A stretch of DNA of 64,000 nucleotides from an uncultured Bacteroidales bacterium (GCA_946403215.1 CAMIZG010000003.1:41393-105392), one strand, 5' to 3'; counted from the first letter of the stretch, positions 23,484-33,579 are shown. A program made the numbers and translations. Notes: generated by a model not told the origin, from the letters alone.

Positions 23484-23777
23484 GTGAAGCGGAAAGACGC
23501 ACAGACATTGGATAACGTGCTTGCAGAGTGGATACGCATGAACGAACTGGAGAAACCCCTGCTTGAGCACCGTGTAGTGGAGCAGTGGGCCGAGATCCTT
23601 GGTCCCACTATTGCACGCTACTCACGCGACATAAGCGTCCGCGACGGCATGCTGCGTGTGCGCATTACCAACGCTGCGCTGCGGCAAGAACTGTTTGACC
23701 AGCGCTTCCGGCTGATTCAGAAACTCAATGAGGCAGTAGGCGGCGAAGCGATCAAAGACGTAAGACTGTTAGGATGA
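23484..23777 (+). CDS. DUF721 (DciA-like) protein
   Basis: A 97-residue DUF721 protein, distantly related to the helicase-loading DciA family. Conserved pattern: LLEHRVVEQWAEILG, SVRDGMLRVRITNAALRQELF. The family start MKRKD matches a GTG at 23484 (VKRKD), so GTG initiation is proposed instead of an upstream TTG at 23442, which lies in a tandem tract (TCGACAATCAATAATCGAC). Its stop overlaps the mutS2 start (ATGA), giving translational coupling. Confidence 0.8.
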   Translation: MKRKDAQTLDNVLAEWIRMNELEKPLLEHRVVEQWAEILGPTIARYSRDISVRDGMLRVRITNAALRQELFDQRFRLIQKLNEAVGGEAIKDVRLLG

Positions 23778-26137
23778 ACTATCCGGAGAACATAGAACAG
23801 AAGATTGACTTTACGCTTATTCGCGAGTGGATAAGCAAGGAGTGCGACTCACCGCTGGGGCAAGAACGCTGCGAGCAGATGAACTATCTGACTGACGCCC
23901 GCGCCATCACCGAGCACGTGACACGGACCGCCCAGATGCAAGCCGCGCTGACCGATGCCACACTCAGTTTTCCCCGCGGCGAGATCTACGACCTGCGTGA
24001 GCAGCTGCAGCGAATACGGATTGAGGGACTGTATCTGGATGAGCCGGAGTTGTTCTGCCTGCAGAAATGCCTGTTGTTCGCCAGAGATATGCAAGCGTTC
24101 CTGAAAGGCCTGGAGCCAGCACGCTACGCGCTGCTGATCAACATGGGAAACATGCTCGGTCTGCCACTGACGCCTATCACAACGCAGTTGGAGCGACTGC
24201 TCGACCGCTACGGCGAACTACGGGACAGCGCATCGCCCGAGTTGGCACGACTCAGGCAAGAACTGCGCAAGGCGGAAGGTACGGTGGCACGCGCCATTGA
24301 CCGCATACTGCGTCAGGCACAAGCCGACGGATTGATTGACAAAGACGCCGCACCCACCCTGCGCGAAGGACGGCTCGTACTGCCCGTAGCACCCGCGTAC
24401 AAACGAAAAATAGGCGGTATAGTTCACGATGAAAGTGCGTCAGGCAAAACGGTTTATATCGAGCCGCAGCAGGTGATTGAAGCCAACAACTACATCCGCG
24501 AACTGGAAGGTGCCGAGCGCAGGGAACGGATACGCATACTGATCGCGTTTTCCGGCGAGTTACGCCCACTGCTGGGCGACCTTATGCAGGTGCAGCACTT
24601 TGTGGCAGAGGTGGATTTTGTACGAGCCAAGGCGCGCGTAGGACTGCAACTGAGAAGTATAGCCCCCACCCTGGTGGCGAGACCTGTCATCCGGTGGCAG
24701 CAAGCCCGCCACCCCGTGCTGTGCAAGCGCCTGCCGGAAGCAGGAAAGGAAGTGGTGCCGCTGGATATAACCTTGCATGAGGGGAACAGGATATTGGTCA
24801 TATCAGGTCCTAACGCAGGCGGCAAATCGGTGTGTCTGAAAACCGCCGCACTGCTTCAGTACATGCTGCAATGCGGAATGACCGTACCGGCTGGCGAGGC
24901 ATCAGAGGCTGGCATATTCAAGCAGTTGATGATAGATATAGGTGATGAGCAGTCAATCAACAATGACCTGTCGACCTACTCCTCGCACCTGAGGAACATG
25001 AAGCATTTCGTCAAGAACGCCGATGCCGAAACCCTGTTCCTGATCGACGAGTTCGGCACAGGCACCGAGCCGCTGATAGGCGGAGCGATAGCCGAGAGCG
25101 TACTGCTCAGGCTGAACGAGGCGCAGGCAATGGGAATCATCACCACGCACTACACCAACCTCAAGCATTTGGCTGAGCAGACCGAAGGAATAGTGAACGG
25201 CGCCATGCTGTATGACAGAGGAGCACTACGGCCATTGTTCCAACTATCAATAGGTCAGGCAGGCTCGTCATTCGCCATAGAGATAGCGCGGCAGATAGGT
25301 CTGCCGGAAGAGATCATCAGTCAGGCAACGGCACTCATCGGTGCGGAACACATCGACTACGACAAGCAGTTGCAGGACATAGCCCGCGATAAGCGGTACT
25401 GGGAAAACAAACGTCAGAACATCCGCACACGCGAGAAGCATCTGGAGGAGCGCATAGCCTACTACGAAAAAGAGATAGGCGAACTCAAGAAGAAGCAGAA
25501 AGAGATGCTCAGCGAGGCCAAACAGCAAGCCGCTGACATCCTGGAGCAGTCGAATGCGACTATTGAGCGCACGATACGCGAGATCAAGGAGGCACAGGCT
25601 GACAAAGAGGCCACCAGAAAAGCGCGGGCAAAGGTTGAGGAACTCAAGCAGGAGGTCACAAAAGACAAACGGCAAAAGACCGTTGCGCCCAAAGACAAGA
25701 GACAAAAGCCGGCAGCCGACAGCCGACAGCCCGAGCAGCGAGGCGGCAAATCCGTGCTGCACGACCTGAGTGAACTGCGCATACTGACCAAGCTGCCCGA
25801 CCGCGCGCCCACAACGGCTCGGACGCGGCCCACAACCACGGTAGCCGACCAGATGCGCAAGCGCAAACTGGCCTTCAACCGCACCCTCGACATGCGCGGC
25901 ATGCGCGTGGATGAGGCGCTGGAGACCATAATCGCATATATCGACGATGCTATCATGGTTGGCGCCGATGAGGTAACCATACTGCACGGCACTGGTACAG
26001 GTGCAGTCAAACAAGTGGTGCGCGACTACCTGCAACAAAAACGCCACGCCATGGCTAAACGCGGCACAGGCGAACTGAACTTCCACGACGGTGACCCCGA
26101 CAGAGGAGGAGCAGGAATAACAATTGTCGAACTATAG
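23774..26137 (+). CDS. mutS2: endonuclease MutS2
   Basis: A 787-residue MutS2. The lever/core helices are followed by an ABC-type ATPase with Walker A SGPNAGGKS and Walker B LFLIDEFGTGTEP. Then comes a long coiled coil (about residues 530-640) and a C-terminal Smr nuclease domain, LDMRGMRVDEAL to LHGTGTGAVKQVV. MutS2 acts on recombination intermediates or collided ribosomes in other bacteria. Between coiled coil and Smr is a basic low-complexity linker (TKDKRQKTVAPKDKRQK) encoded by a degenerate tandem tract (25657-25735). Confidence 0.95.
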   Translation: MNYPENIEQKIDFTLIREWISKECDSPLGQERCEQMNYLTDARAITEHVTRTAQMQAALTDATLSFPRGEIYDLREQLQRIRIEGLYLDEPELFCLQKCLLFARDMQAFLKGLEPARYALLINMGNMLGLPLTPITTQLERLLDRYGELRDSASPELARLRQELRKAEGTVARAIDRILRQAQADGLIDKDAAPTLREGRLVLPVAPAYKRKIGGIVHDESASGKTVYIEPQQVIEANNYIRELEGAERRERIRILIAFSGELRPLLGDLMQVQHFVAEVDFVRAKARVGLQLRSIAPTLVARPVIRWQQARHPVLCKRLPEAGKEVVPLDITLHEGNRILVISGPNAGGKSVCLKTAALLQYMLQCGMTVPAGEASEAGIFKQLMIDIGDEQSINNDLSTYSSHLRNMKHFVKNADAETLFLIDEFGTGTEPLIGGAIAESVLLRLNEAQAMGIITTHYTNLKHLAEQTEGIVNGAMLYDRGALRPLFQLSIGQAGSSFAIEIARQIGLPEEIISQATALIGAEHIDYDKQLQDIARDKRYWENKRQNIRTREKHLEERIAYYEKEIGELKKKQKEMLSEAKQQAADILEQSNATIERTIREIKEAQADKEATRKARAKVEELKQEVTKDKRQKTVAPKDKRQKPAADSRQPEQRGGKSVLHDLSELRILTKLPDRAPTTARTRPTTTVADQMRKRKLAFNRTLDMRGMRVDEALETIIAYIDDAIMVGADEVTILHGTGTGAVKQVVRDYLQQKRHAMAKRGTGELNFHDGDPDRGGAGITIVEL
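25657..25735 (+). repeat. degenerate tandem tract inside mutS2
   Basis: Near-repeats of AAAGACAAAC/GGCAAAAGAC then AGCCGACAGCCGACAGCC. It encodes the Lys/Gln/Asp linker before the Smr domain and preserves the frame. Confidence 0.6.
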
Positions 26138-26183
26138 CAGCCAAAACCCGCTGCCCGGAAAACATAGAGCAAACACAACAGAT

Positions 26184-26897
26184 ATGAACAAACGACTACT
26201 ACTTATCCTAATGGCGGTAGCATGCATGCTACCGGCTGTAGCACAGGTTCAGTACGGCACCAATCAATACTCCGTACGACTGAACATCGGCTACCTGCAC
26301 AACACGACCTACGGTTCGCACGCGGGGTTTGACATCGGGGCATTCATGCCTATCCACCAGCACTTCGAGATGCAAGCCGACGTGCGTTTGACCACCGCCA
26401 ACACGTATGCCTTCGGTGTGCAAGTCAGGCCGAAGTTCTTCGTGCCTGTAGGAGAAATTTTCCTCGAAGGCCGCATACTCTCCGGACTGTATCATCGTGA
26501 CGGGTTTAACGACTTCACCCAAGCCATAGGCATAGGCTACAGGATGGACTATGTGTCCGTACAACTGGGAATGTCCACACGTATTATCATGAATCATCCA
26601 TACGACTGGCACGACGGCTCGAACATCATCGTTGAGCCGTTCAACCTGTGCTACCGCGTGGAGGCTTTCGTTCGTCCGCAGACATCGCCGTGGAACATAA
26701 GTCTGTGCATATCAAACATGACTGACTATCAGATTGAGCGCGTATGGCAACCCATCTTCATGGCCAACGGCCGTTACGACATTGACTCGCACTGGCAGGT
26801 CAACCTCAGCGCACTGTGCAAGCCGACGGGTATGTTCCACCTGAACGCCAAGTATTACGCTGCCGAGGTACGTGCCGGATTCGCTTACAACTTCTAA
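26184..26897 (+). CDS. putative outer-membrane beta-barrel protein
   Basis: A 237-residue exported protein: signal peptide MNKRLLLILMAVACMLPAVAQ, then alternating polar/hydrophobic strands ending in an aromatic residue (GFAYNF), as in outer-membrane barrels. Substrate or function is unknown. The start at 26184 gives a clean signal peptide. It lies 14 bases before the next lipoprotein gene and is likely co-transcribed with it. Confidence 0.75.
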   Translation: MNKRLLLILMAVACMLPAVAQVQYGTNQYSVRLNIGYLHNTTYGSHAGFDIGAFMPIHQHFEMQADVRLTTANTYAFGVQVRPKFFVPVGEIFLEGRILSGLYHRDGFNDFTQAIGIGYRMDYVSVQLGMSTRIIMNHPYDWHDGSNIIVEPFNLCYRVEAFVRPQTSPWNISLCISNMTDYQIERVWQPIFMANGRYDIDSHWQVNLSALCKPTGMFHLNAKYYAAEVRAGFAYNF

Positions 26898-26911
26898 AAA
26901 ACACGACGATC

Positions 26912-27805
26912 ATGAAAAAGACTATCATAGCAACACTCAGCGCAATGGTATTATGCGCATGCAATCCTGACACGTGGAACCTGGACGTAATAGGTATGGT
27001 CAGCGGCAGCTGTGCCGGTATTGACCAACGTGTGGAGGACTCATTCGACTACAACGCCAAACATGGTCTTCCGCTGATAAAAGCCACGAGCGAAAGTTAC
27101 AATGTATATGTGGCTACTGACACCCACGTTGACCGCAGTCGCGTGAACTGGGAGCGCTTCATCAACGACTATCGTGCCGATCTGAATTGCCCGCTGGCTA
27201 TTCATCTGGGCGACCTGATCAATGCACAAAACCACTGGGACTACATGAAGCGCCCGCTGGACAGCATTGCCCCCAATCCGCTCAAGAAAGACACGCTGCT
27301 TGCCGTTGCCGGCAACCACGACATATACTTCAAGCAGTGGTCGCAGTATCTGCGCCTATGGAAGACCTCGACGTACTACGCCATCGTTGAGACGCCATCC
27401 GGCAAGCAGGATCTGTATATCTTCCTGGACACCACGGAAGGTATATTGGGCAAAAAGCAGACCGACTGGCTCAAGAAAATACTGAGTTGGGCTAATGATC
27501 AAAAGTTCAGACACATAACAGTGTGCACCCACACGCATCTGTTCAAGCGCGACAGTTCGCAGGGACACACATCGAACATGCCTCTGGAAGAGACCTACGC
27601 TCTGCTGCACACGCTGAAAGAGCACAAGGTAGATATGTTCTGGTGCGGGCATGACCACTCGCGCGAGATAACAAACCTCGGATCATTGACAGCCATCATA
27701 GTGGACGCACTGTTCGACCGCGAACCCCACCCCGCATATATGGTAGCCACAGTAGGCGATGAGCCTATCCGGTACAAGTTTGTTGAAGTGCCGCCACAGA
27801 TCTGA
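26912..27805 (+). CDS. metallophosphoesterase lipoprotein
   Basis: A 297-residue lipoprotein with lipobox (LCAC) at residues 14-17 and a calcineurin-like metallophosphoesterase domain. Metal-binding motifs: VATDTHVD, HLGDLIN, GNHDIYF, CTHTHLF and WCGHDHSRE. It probably hydrolyses phosphoesters in the periplasm; substrate unknown. The upstream barrel gene ends 14 bases before it and folK begins 15 bases after it. Confidence 0.88.
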   Translation: MKKTIIATLSAMVLCACNPDTWNLDVIGMVSGSCAGIDQRVEDSFDYNAKHGLPLIKATSESYNVYVATDTHVDRSRVNWERFINDYRADLNCPLAIHLGDLINAQNHWDYMKRPLDSIAPNPLKKDTLLAVAGNHDIYFKQWSQYLRLWKTSTYYAIVETPSGKQDLYIFLDTTEGILGKKQTDWLKKILSWANDQKFRHITVCTHTHLFKRDSSQGHTSNMPLEETYALLHTLKEHKVDMFWCGHDHSREITNLGSLTAIIVDALFDREPHPAYMVATVGDEPIRYKFVEVPPQI

Positions 27806-27820
27806 CAGATACCGACGGAC

Positions 27821-28267
27821 ATGCTATATTACCTGGGCATAGGAAGTAATCTCGGCGAGCGCGAGCAGACTATTCAGAGAGCGCTGGAGTTGCTCGGCAA
27901 AAGCATCGGCAGGCAGGTGGGCGTAGCGCCATTCGTATATAGCAAGGCGCAAGGCTTCCGTTCGGAACATGAGTTCTGTAACACGGTGGCACTCTACGAA
28001 TCGCTGCTGCAACCGCATGAGGTACTGACATGCACCCAAGCCCTCGAACGGCAGTTGGGGCGTACAGAACAATCGATACTACTGCCCGACGGAACAAAGC
28101 AATACGCCGACCGCGAGATAGACATTGACCTCATACAGGTCATTGACAGCGAGGGAAGAGAAGTGCGGATGAACACGCAAGAGCTGATCCTGCCCCACCC
28201 GCGGATGAATGAAAGGGAGTTTGTGCTCAAACCGTTGCTATACCTGCAAAGAAATTGCACATTGTAA
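27821..28267 (+). CDS. folK: 2-amino-4-hydroxy-6-hydroxymethyldihydropteridine diphosphokinase
   Basis: A 148-residue HPPK of folate biosynthesis. Family motifs: YYLGIGSNLGERE at the N-terminus, EFCNTVALYES, and REIDIDLIQ followed by LPHPRMNEREFVLKPL. The Asp pair in DIDL binds magnesium. It transfers pyrophosphate from ATP to the pterin. No folP or other folate gene is adjacent. Confidence 0.95.
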   Translation: MLYYLGIGSNLGEREQTIQRALELLGKSIGRQVGVAPFVYSKAQGFRSEHEFCNTVALYESLLQPHEVLTCTQALERQLGRTEQSILLPDGTKQYADREIDIDLIQVIDSEGREVRMNTQELILPHPRMNEREFVLKPLLYLQRNCTL

Positions 28268-28291
28268 ATTGTCAATTTATACAATCATTTT

Positions 28292-28882
28292 ATGGTAAAA
28301 GACCGCAAAGAACTAATCGTATACAAAGCATTGGAGCTGTATCTGATACATGGGTACGAGAATGTGAGTATAACTGACCTGCAGAGCGCCTTGGATATGG
28401 GGCGAGGCACCATGTACTATCACTTCAAGAACAAGGACGAGATATACATTGAGATAGTCAACCGCTTCTTCCTTCGTCCTAAGCAGGAGATGCTCCGACT
28501 GAAGGAGGACATCCGTGTGCCGGATATGATTGAGGCGTTGCTACGCTACTTCCGATTTCTGGAGGGGAATCTGATGGAGTTGGAGAACAGGAACATCAAC
28601 ACATCGAACGTCATTATGCTGCTCTACACAGCCTATCACCGTTTTCCGGAGTTGTACCGCCGCGCCTACAGACTTTATGCCACCGAGCAATCGCTATGGC
28701 AACGTGCAATACGCAATTCGATGATTGCCGGCGATGTCAGGCGCGATATCCCGTTGCAAGAGACTGCCGCACTGTTCACGCAGATCAAAGACGGCTACGA
28801 TGCCGGACAGTCTGGCAAACAAATGGATTTTGAGATGGTGCGCAAGCAGTACCAACTGCTCTACTCGCTCATTAAGGCATAA
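28292..28882 (+). CDS. TetR/AcrR family transcriptional regulator
   Basis: A 196-residue regulator. The N-terminal TetR helix-turn-helix is recognisable (ALELYLIHGYENVSITDLQSALDMGRGTMYYHFKNKDEIY). The C-terminal ligand/dimer domain is divergent, so the ligand and targets are unknown. A short AT-rich tract (28258-28285, CATTGTAAATTGTCAATT) lies directly upstream. The gene follows folK and precedes fbp. Confidence 0.92.
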   Translation: MVKDRKELIVYKALELYLIHGYENVSITDLQSALDMGRGTMYYHFKNKDEIYIEIVNRFFLRPKQEMLRLKEDIRVPDMIEALLRYFRFLEGNLMELENRNINTSNVIMLLYTAYHRFPELYRRAYRLYATEQSLWQRAIRNSMIAGDVRRDIPLQETAALFTQIKDGYDAGQSGKQMDFEMVRKQYQLLYSLIKA

Positions 28883-28918
28883 AGCAACAGACTTTTCTAT
28901 CGACTAAATATCAATACT

Positions 28919-30886
28919 ATGACTGACAAATATTTACAACTTCTATCCGAGAAGTTCCCCAACGCCAACGCTGTGCTGACGGAGATCATCAACCTGCGTT
29001 CCATCCTTTCGTTGCCGAAAGGTACAGAGCACTTTGTGAGTGATCTGCACGGGGCCTCCACGGCATTCATTCACATGGTCAAGAACGCATCGGGTGTTAT
29101 CCGCCGCAAGGTCGATGACGCGTTTGGCGACTCTATCTCCGAGCGGGAGAAGCGTGCTCTGTGCGCCATGATCTACTATCCCGACGAGCGTTTGCAGATA
29201 CCCGACGAGCCTTTCGACGAAGGACGGGAGTTCGCCTCACGAGAGGAATTTCTATATGTCCGCCTGAGCCAGTGCGTGGAGATCATGCGGCGTGTGACAG
29301 TCAAATACACGCGTTCCAAGGTGCGCAAGATGATTCCCACGCAGTTCGCCTATATCATCGAGGAGTTGCTGTATGAATCGGATATTGAAGGCGGCAGGCA
29401 GAGTTATTACCAGGCTATCCTGCGAGCGATTATTGAGACCGGCTGTGCCGAGCAGATGATTATCGCTATCTGCTACCTGATTCATGGCCTGGTAATCGAC
29501 ACCTTCCACATTGTCGGTGATATATTCGATCGTGGTCCCGGAGCACAGAAAATCCTGGATGTACTCTCCACCATCCGCGACTACGACATTCAGTGGGGTA
29601 ACCACGACATGGAGTGGATGGGAGCAGCTGCCGGCAACCGCGCCCTGATCGCAACCGTGCTGCGCGTATCCATCCGCTACGCAAACATCGAAACGCTGGA
29701 GGAAGGCTATGGTATCAACCTGCTGCCGCTTGCCAGCTTTGCCATGCAGACCTATGGCGATGACCCCTGCACCATCTGGCAGACTAAGGATTTTGAGAAC
29801 AACCCGCGTCTTACGCGTTCGGCCAACTTAATGGCTAAGATGCACAAGGCCATCTCCATCATTCAGTTCAAATTGGAAGGTCAGACTATCCTCCGCCACC
29901 CCGAGTACAAGATGAACGATCGTCTGCTCATGGATAAGATCAACTTCGCCGACGGCACGATCACCGTTGATGGCAAGACCTATCCGCTCACCGACAGCAA
30001 TCTGCCTACCGTCACCCCCGATGACCCCTACGCCCTGTCACTCGAAGAGGAAGAACTGATGAACCAATTGGCACGCTCGTTCCGCAAATCCGAGAAAATG
30101 CAAAAGCACCTTAGGATGCTTTACCGCCACGGCTCGCTCTTCCTCGTTCGCAACGGTTTCCTGCTCTACCACGCAGCTATACCGCTAAATGCTGACGGCT
30201 CGTTCACCGAGGTTGAGGTGCTTGGCGTCAAGGCCAAAGGCCGCGCACTGATGCAACGCATCGACGACGTAGTGCGCATGGCGTACTTTGGCTCCGGCAA
30301 GAAGAAAGCCGACGCACTCGACTACACCTGGTACTTATGGACCGGACCGCTGTCGCCGCTATATAACAAGGACAAGATGACCACCTTCGAGCGCTACTTC
30401 ATCAACGACAAAGCTATTTGGCATGAAGAAAAAGGTGCTTACTACGAACTCGCCAATCGGAAAGATATCTGCGAAAAGATACTCGCCGAGTTCGGCCTCG
30501 ATCCCGAAACGAGTCGTATTGTAAACGGACATATACCTGTCCGCACCATCAAAGGCGAGACACCTATGCGTGCCGACGGCAAGCGCTTTGTCATTGACGG
30601 AGGTTTCAGCAAACCCTATCAGGAGAAGACGGGTATAGCAGGTTACACGCTCATATACAACTCATTCAGTATTCAGTTAGTGGAGCACGAGGAGTTTGAA
30701 AGCCGTGAACAGGCTATCCGTTCGGGTTCGGACATCCACAACCGCATCGAGCTCACGGATTTCGCCAGGCATCGCATGCTCATACGCGACACCGACCAGG
30801 GCAAGATCCTCCAGGAGCAGATTGCCGATCTCGAGCTCCTGCTCAATGCCTACCGCACCGGACGCATCAAAGAGCATTCGGTATAA
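28919..30886 (+). CDS. fbp: class III fructose-1,6-bisphosphatase
   Basis: A 655-residue class III FBPase, the gluconeogenic type of Firmicutes and Bacteroidota. Metallophosphatase-like motifs are present: FVSDLHG, VGDIFDRGPGAQKI, GNHDMEWMG, and NGHIPV near the C-terminus. Length matches the family (about 640-670). It dephosphorylates fructose 1,6-bisphosphate in the cytoplasm. A bidirectional terminator follows. Confidence 0.96.
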   Translation: MTDKYLQLLSEKFPNANAVLTEIINLRSILSLPKGTEHFVSDLHGASTAFIHMVKNASGVIRRKVDDAFGDSISEREKRALCAMIYYPDERLQIPDEPFDEGREFASREEFLYVRLSQCVEIMRRVTVKYTRSKVRKMIPTQFAYIIEELLYESDIEGGRQSYYQAILRAIIETGCAEQMIIAICYLIHGLVIDTFHIVGDIFDRGPGAQKILDVLSTIRDYDIQWGNHDMEWMGAAAGNRALIATVLRVSIRYANIETLEEGYGINLLPLASFAMQTYGDDPCTIWQTKDFENNPRLTRSANLMAKMHKAISIIQFKLEGQTILRHPEYKMNDRLLMDKINFADGTITVDGKTYPLTDSNLPTVTPDDPYALSLEEEELMNQLARSFRKSEKMQKHLRMLYRHGSLFLVRNGFLLYHAAIPLNADGSFTEVEVLGVKAKGRALMQRIDDVVRMAYFGSGKKKADALDYTWYLWTGPLSPLYNKDKMTTFERYFINDKAIWHEEKGAYYELANRKDICEKILAEFGLDPETSRIVNGHIPVRTIKGETPMRADGKRFVIDGGFSKPYQEKTGIAGYTLIYNSFSIQLVEHEEFESREQAIRSGSDIHNRIELTDFARHRMLIRDTDQGKILQEQIADLELLLNAYRTGRIKEHSV

Positions 30887-30902
30887 TACAGGCAACACAC
30901 CG

Positions 30903-30944
30903 GAAAAAAATAGCGGCCTCTTGTCGGAGAGGTCGCTAATTTTT
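30903..30944. terminator. bidirectional terminator between fbp and the acyl-CoA ligase gene
   Basis: TAGCGGCCTC (30911-30920) pairs with GAGGTCGCTA (30929-30938) with one G:T pair and an 8-base loop. A-run 30904-30910 on one side and a T-run after 30940 on the other serve both strands. Confidence 0.88.
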
Positions 30945-30961
30945 GCATTTGGAGCACGTTA

Positions 30962-32620
30962 TTACTTGTACATGAAGCGCTTGATACTGCGTTTCGGCGT
31001 TTTTTCAAACTCTTTGTCCACAAGTTCGATAGCGGTAACCTTGCTATATACCGGCATTACAGCGTTCAGGGCATTGAGGTTCTCATCCATCAATTGCTCA
31101 AGCGTCTGTCCTTCGGCAAGCAACTTCTTTCCTTCAGGTGTAGTGTCGGGATAAACGAGTGCCACGAGCTTGTGATCACGGTCAACAACTACGCTCTCCA
31201 GCACGCAAGGCAGCGAATTCAGTTTGTCCTCGATCTCCTCAGGATAGATATTTTGACCTGACGGCCCGAGGATCATGTTCTTGCTACGTCCCTTGATAAA
31301 GATATTTCCTTCCTTATCCAGAATACCGAGGTCACCTGTACGCATCCATCCATCCTCTGTAAATGCGGCCTTTGTAGCCTCCTCATTCTTATAGTATCCC
31401 TTCATGACATTGATACCCTTAACCTGGATCTCACCCGTTACGCGCAGCGGATCTTCGCTGTCGATACGTACGCGGCACTGCTCCAGACCCTTGCCGCATG
31501 AATGGAACTTATAGCGCCACCAGTCCTCATAGGAGATAAGCGGTGCACACTCGGTCATTCCGTATCCGACGCAGTAGCAGAACTTAATATCCTTCAGCAC
31601 CTGCTCTACCTCACCGTTCAGAGCCGCACCACCTATAATCAGGAAACGAAGCTTGCCACCGAAGGCTTGCATCAGGCTCTCGTTGACTTTCTTGCGGATA
31701 ATCAAACGGATACCGGGTGTGTGCCATAAGATCTTCATAATGGGTTTATTGATCACCGGCAGCACTTTCTTCTTAATGATTTTCTCAATTACCAAGGGCA
31801 CTGTCAGGATCATGAACGGATGCACCTCTGCAAATGCCTTCATCAGCGCTGATGGTGTGGGTGCACCGGTCAAGAAGTATGTCTCTGCTCCGTCGCAGCA
31901 CTGATACAGGAACTCGTACATAAGTCCGAACATGTGAGCAATAGGAAGCATGGACAACTCGGCGTCACCCGGACGATGCGGGATACGATGAGCAGCAAAA
32001 TCGACATTGCCGGAGAGGTTGAGATTCGTGATCATCACACCCTTAGGCGCAGATGTCGTACCGGATGTGTAGTTGATGATAGCCAAATCGTCCATGTTAT
32101 CCGTCGGGTATGCATCCACAACTTCCACAGGAACACCATTGGGGAACTTCTCTGCCATCTTGGCATCGACTGCTTCGTATGCTTTCCGGAGATTGGCATT
32201 GGCTACAAAGTCGAGCGAGAACTTGTCCATATATACAATAGCCTTCAGGTTCGGCATATTCGCGGCCTTTATTTTTTTGCGCACATTCGGTCCTACGTAC
32301 AACAGCACAGCCTCCGAATGGTTAACCAATCCCTCAACACCTTCCCCTGTAAAGTCGGGCAGGATACTGACTACTACAGCCTTGTACGAAACGATGGCCA
32401 GAAAAGTTGTCGCCCAGTTGGCACAGTTGCGTCCGCATAGGGCAATCTTGTCGCCCGGCTTTACGCCCAACTGCTCAAACGTTATATGCAGGCGCTCAAT
32501 CTCGCGCGCCAAATCGGAATAGTTGTAACGATTAACACCGTCAAAATCCGCCAATGCCAGATTATCCCAGCGGCGGCGCATCGTGTCCTGTAAGAATGAT
32601 AGATAATGTCTTGTTTCCAT
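30962..32620 (-). CDS. AMP-binding long-chain acyl-CoA (or acyl-ACP) synthetase
   Basis: A 552-residue member of the adenylate-forming enzyme family. Motifs: the phosphate loop INYTSGTTSAPKGVM, GYGMTECAP, GWMRTGDLG and GPSGQNIYPEEIE. C-terminal Lys is present in the KTPKRSIKRF region. It activates fatty acids for phospholipid recycling or degradation; CoA versus ACP as acceptor is not decidable by eye. Transcribed divergently from the Crp/Fnr gene. Confidence 0.9.
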   Translation of the reverse strand: METRHYLSFLQDTMRRRWDNLALADFDGVNRYNYSDLAREIERLHITFEQLGVKPGDKIALCGRNCANWATTFLAIVSYKAVVVSILPDFTGEGVEGLVNHSEAVLLYVGPNVRKKIKAANMPNLKAIVYMDKFSLDFVANANLRKAYEAVDAKMAEKFPNGVPVEVVDAYPTDNMDDLAIINYTSGTTSAPKGVMITNLNLSGNVDFAAHRIPHRPGDAELSMLPIAHMFGLMYEFLYQCCDGAETYFLTGAPTPSALMKAFAEVHPFMILTVPLVIEKIIKKKVLPVINKPIMKILWHTPGIRLIIRKKVNESLMQAFGGKLRFLIIGGAALNGEVEQVLKDIKFCYCVGYGMTECAPLISYEDWWRYKFHSCGKGLEQCRVRIDSEDPLRVTGEIQVKGINVMKGYYKNEEATKAAFTEDGWMRTGDLGILDKEGNIFIKGRSKNMILGPSGQNIYPEEIEDKLNSLPCVLESVVVDRDHKLVALVYPDTTPEGKKLLAEGQTLEQLMDENLNALNAVMPVYSKVTAIELVDKEFEKTPKRSIKRFMYK

Positions 32621-32723
32621 TATGTATTATATAATATTATGCAGGGTATTGTTTCTAAATGTAAATGCATCAAATCTTGTGCCAAAAACAGCAAAATATG
32701 ATACCTCCCTCTTTATTGCAATG

Positions 32724-32755
32724 CAAAGATACAAAAAAATAATAGAACGCTTGTT
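32724..32755 (-). promoter_or_regulatory. probable promoter of the acyl-CoA synthetase gene
   Basis: TATCTTTG on the minus strand at 32724-32731 is a good -7 element, but the -33 position (32752-32755) does not match TTTG well. Confidence 0.45.
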
Positions 32756-32802
32756 CGAAAAGTAAATAATTATGTAAATTATTCAAAAAAAATTGCTTTT
32801 GA

Positions 32803-32834
32803 TTTGCATATTTGAAAAAAAAGTAGTATCTTTG
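32803..32834 (+). promoter_or_regulatory. promoter of the Crp/Fnr-type regulator
   Basis: TTTG 32803-32806, 20-base spacer, TATCTTTG 32827-32834: exact consensus, 40 bases before the ATG at 32875. Confidence 0.85.
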
Positions 32835-32874
32835 CAGCGGAAAAGTCTTTAGGTATTCGCTTAACAGCTGAAAA

Positions 32875-33579
32875 ATGATTAAACGTAAGGTAGCTTTGGA
32901 TATCCCACCCATATGGGAGATCAACCCGATTTGGGCAACCCTGACCTTTGAGCAGAGGTTATTTGTTGAGGCACACTTAAGCCTCGTTATGTATCGCAAG
33001 AACGAAGTTATTTACCGCGAAGGTGACGCACCTGATGGCGTATTGCTATTGGTTAGCGGCAAAGTTCGCATCTATATTGAGGCATTGGGCAGTCGTCCGC
33101 AGATTATTCGTCTGCACAAGCCCGGAGATTTCTTCGGTTATCGTTCGACTATTGCAGGCGACACCCACACCACTTGTGCAAGTGCGCTGGAGGAGTGCGT
33201 GTTCTATAGCGTTGACACGGAGGCTTTCCACGATCTTATGTTGCGCAACAACAACTTCTGCTATCGCCTGCTGGAAGATATAGCACACGACCTTGCCATG
33301 AGTGACATGCGGCAGGTTAATCTTACCCAGAAGCACCTGCGCGGTCGTCTGGCGGAGGCCATTCACTCACTGATTGCACATTACGGATATGCTGAGGATG
33401 GCCATACACTTGCAGCACATGTGAGTCGTGAGGATCTGGCCAACATGAGCAACATGACAACTGCCAATGCCATCCGCACACTCTCACAGTTCGCTCAAGA
33501 AGGATTGATAAGCCTGGAGGGAAAAGATATATTTGTCATTAACGAAAAGGAACTAATCAACGTCAGCCAATTAGGGTAA
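32875..33579 (+). CDS. Crp/Fnr family transcriptional regulator
   Basis: A 234-residue regulator. The N-terminal cyclic-nucleotide-binding fold is clear (REGDAPDGVLLLVSGKVRIYI, KPGDFFGYRS), and a C-terminal winged helix-turn-helix is present (VSREDLANMSNMTTANAIRTLSQF). It lacks an evident Cys cluster, so it is not an iron-sulfur FNR; the ligand is unknown. Its stop overlaps the next gene's ATG by one base (TAATG), so the pair is translationally coupled. Confidence 0.9.
   Translation: MIKRKVALDIPPIWEINPIWATLTFEQRLFVEAHLSLVMYRKNEVIYREGDAPDGVLLLVSGKVRIYIEALGSRPQIIRLHKPGDFFGYRSTIAGDTHTTCASALEECVFYSVDTEAFHDLMLRNNNFCYRLLEDIAHDLAMSDMRQVNLTQKHLRGRLAEAIHSLIAHYGYAEDGHTLAAHVSREDLANMSNMTTANAIRTLSQFAQEGLISLEGKDIFVINEKELINVSQLG

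Noticed and set aside
25268..26086. 272-codon minus-strand frame opposite mutS2
   Set aside because: Lies entirely within mutS2 with intact motifs; no supporting features.
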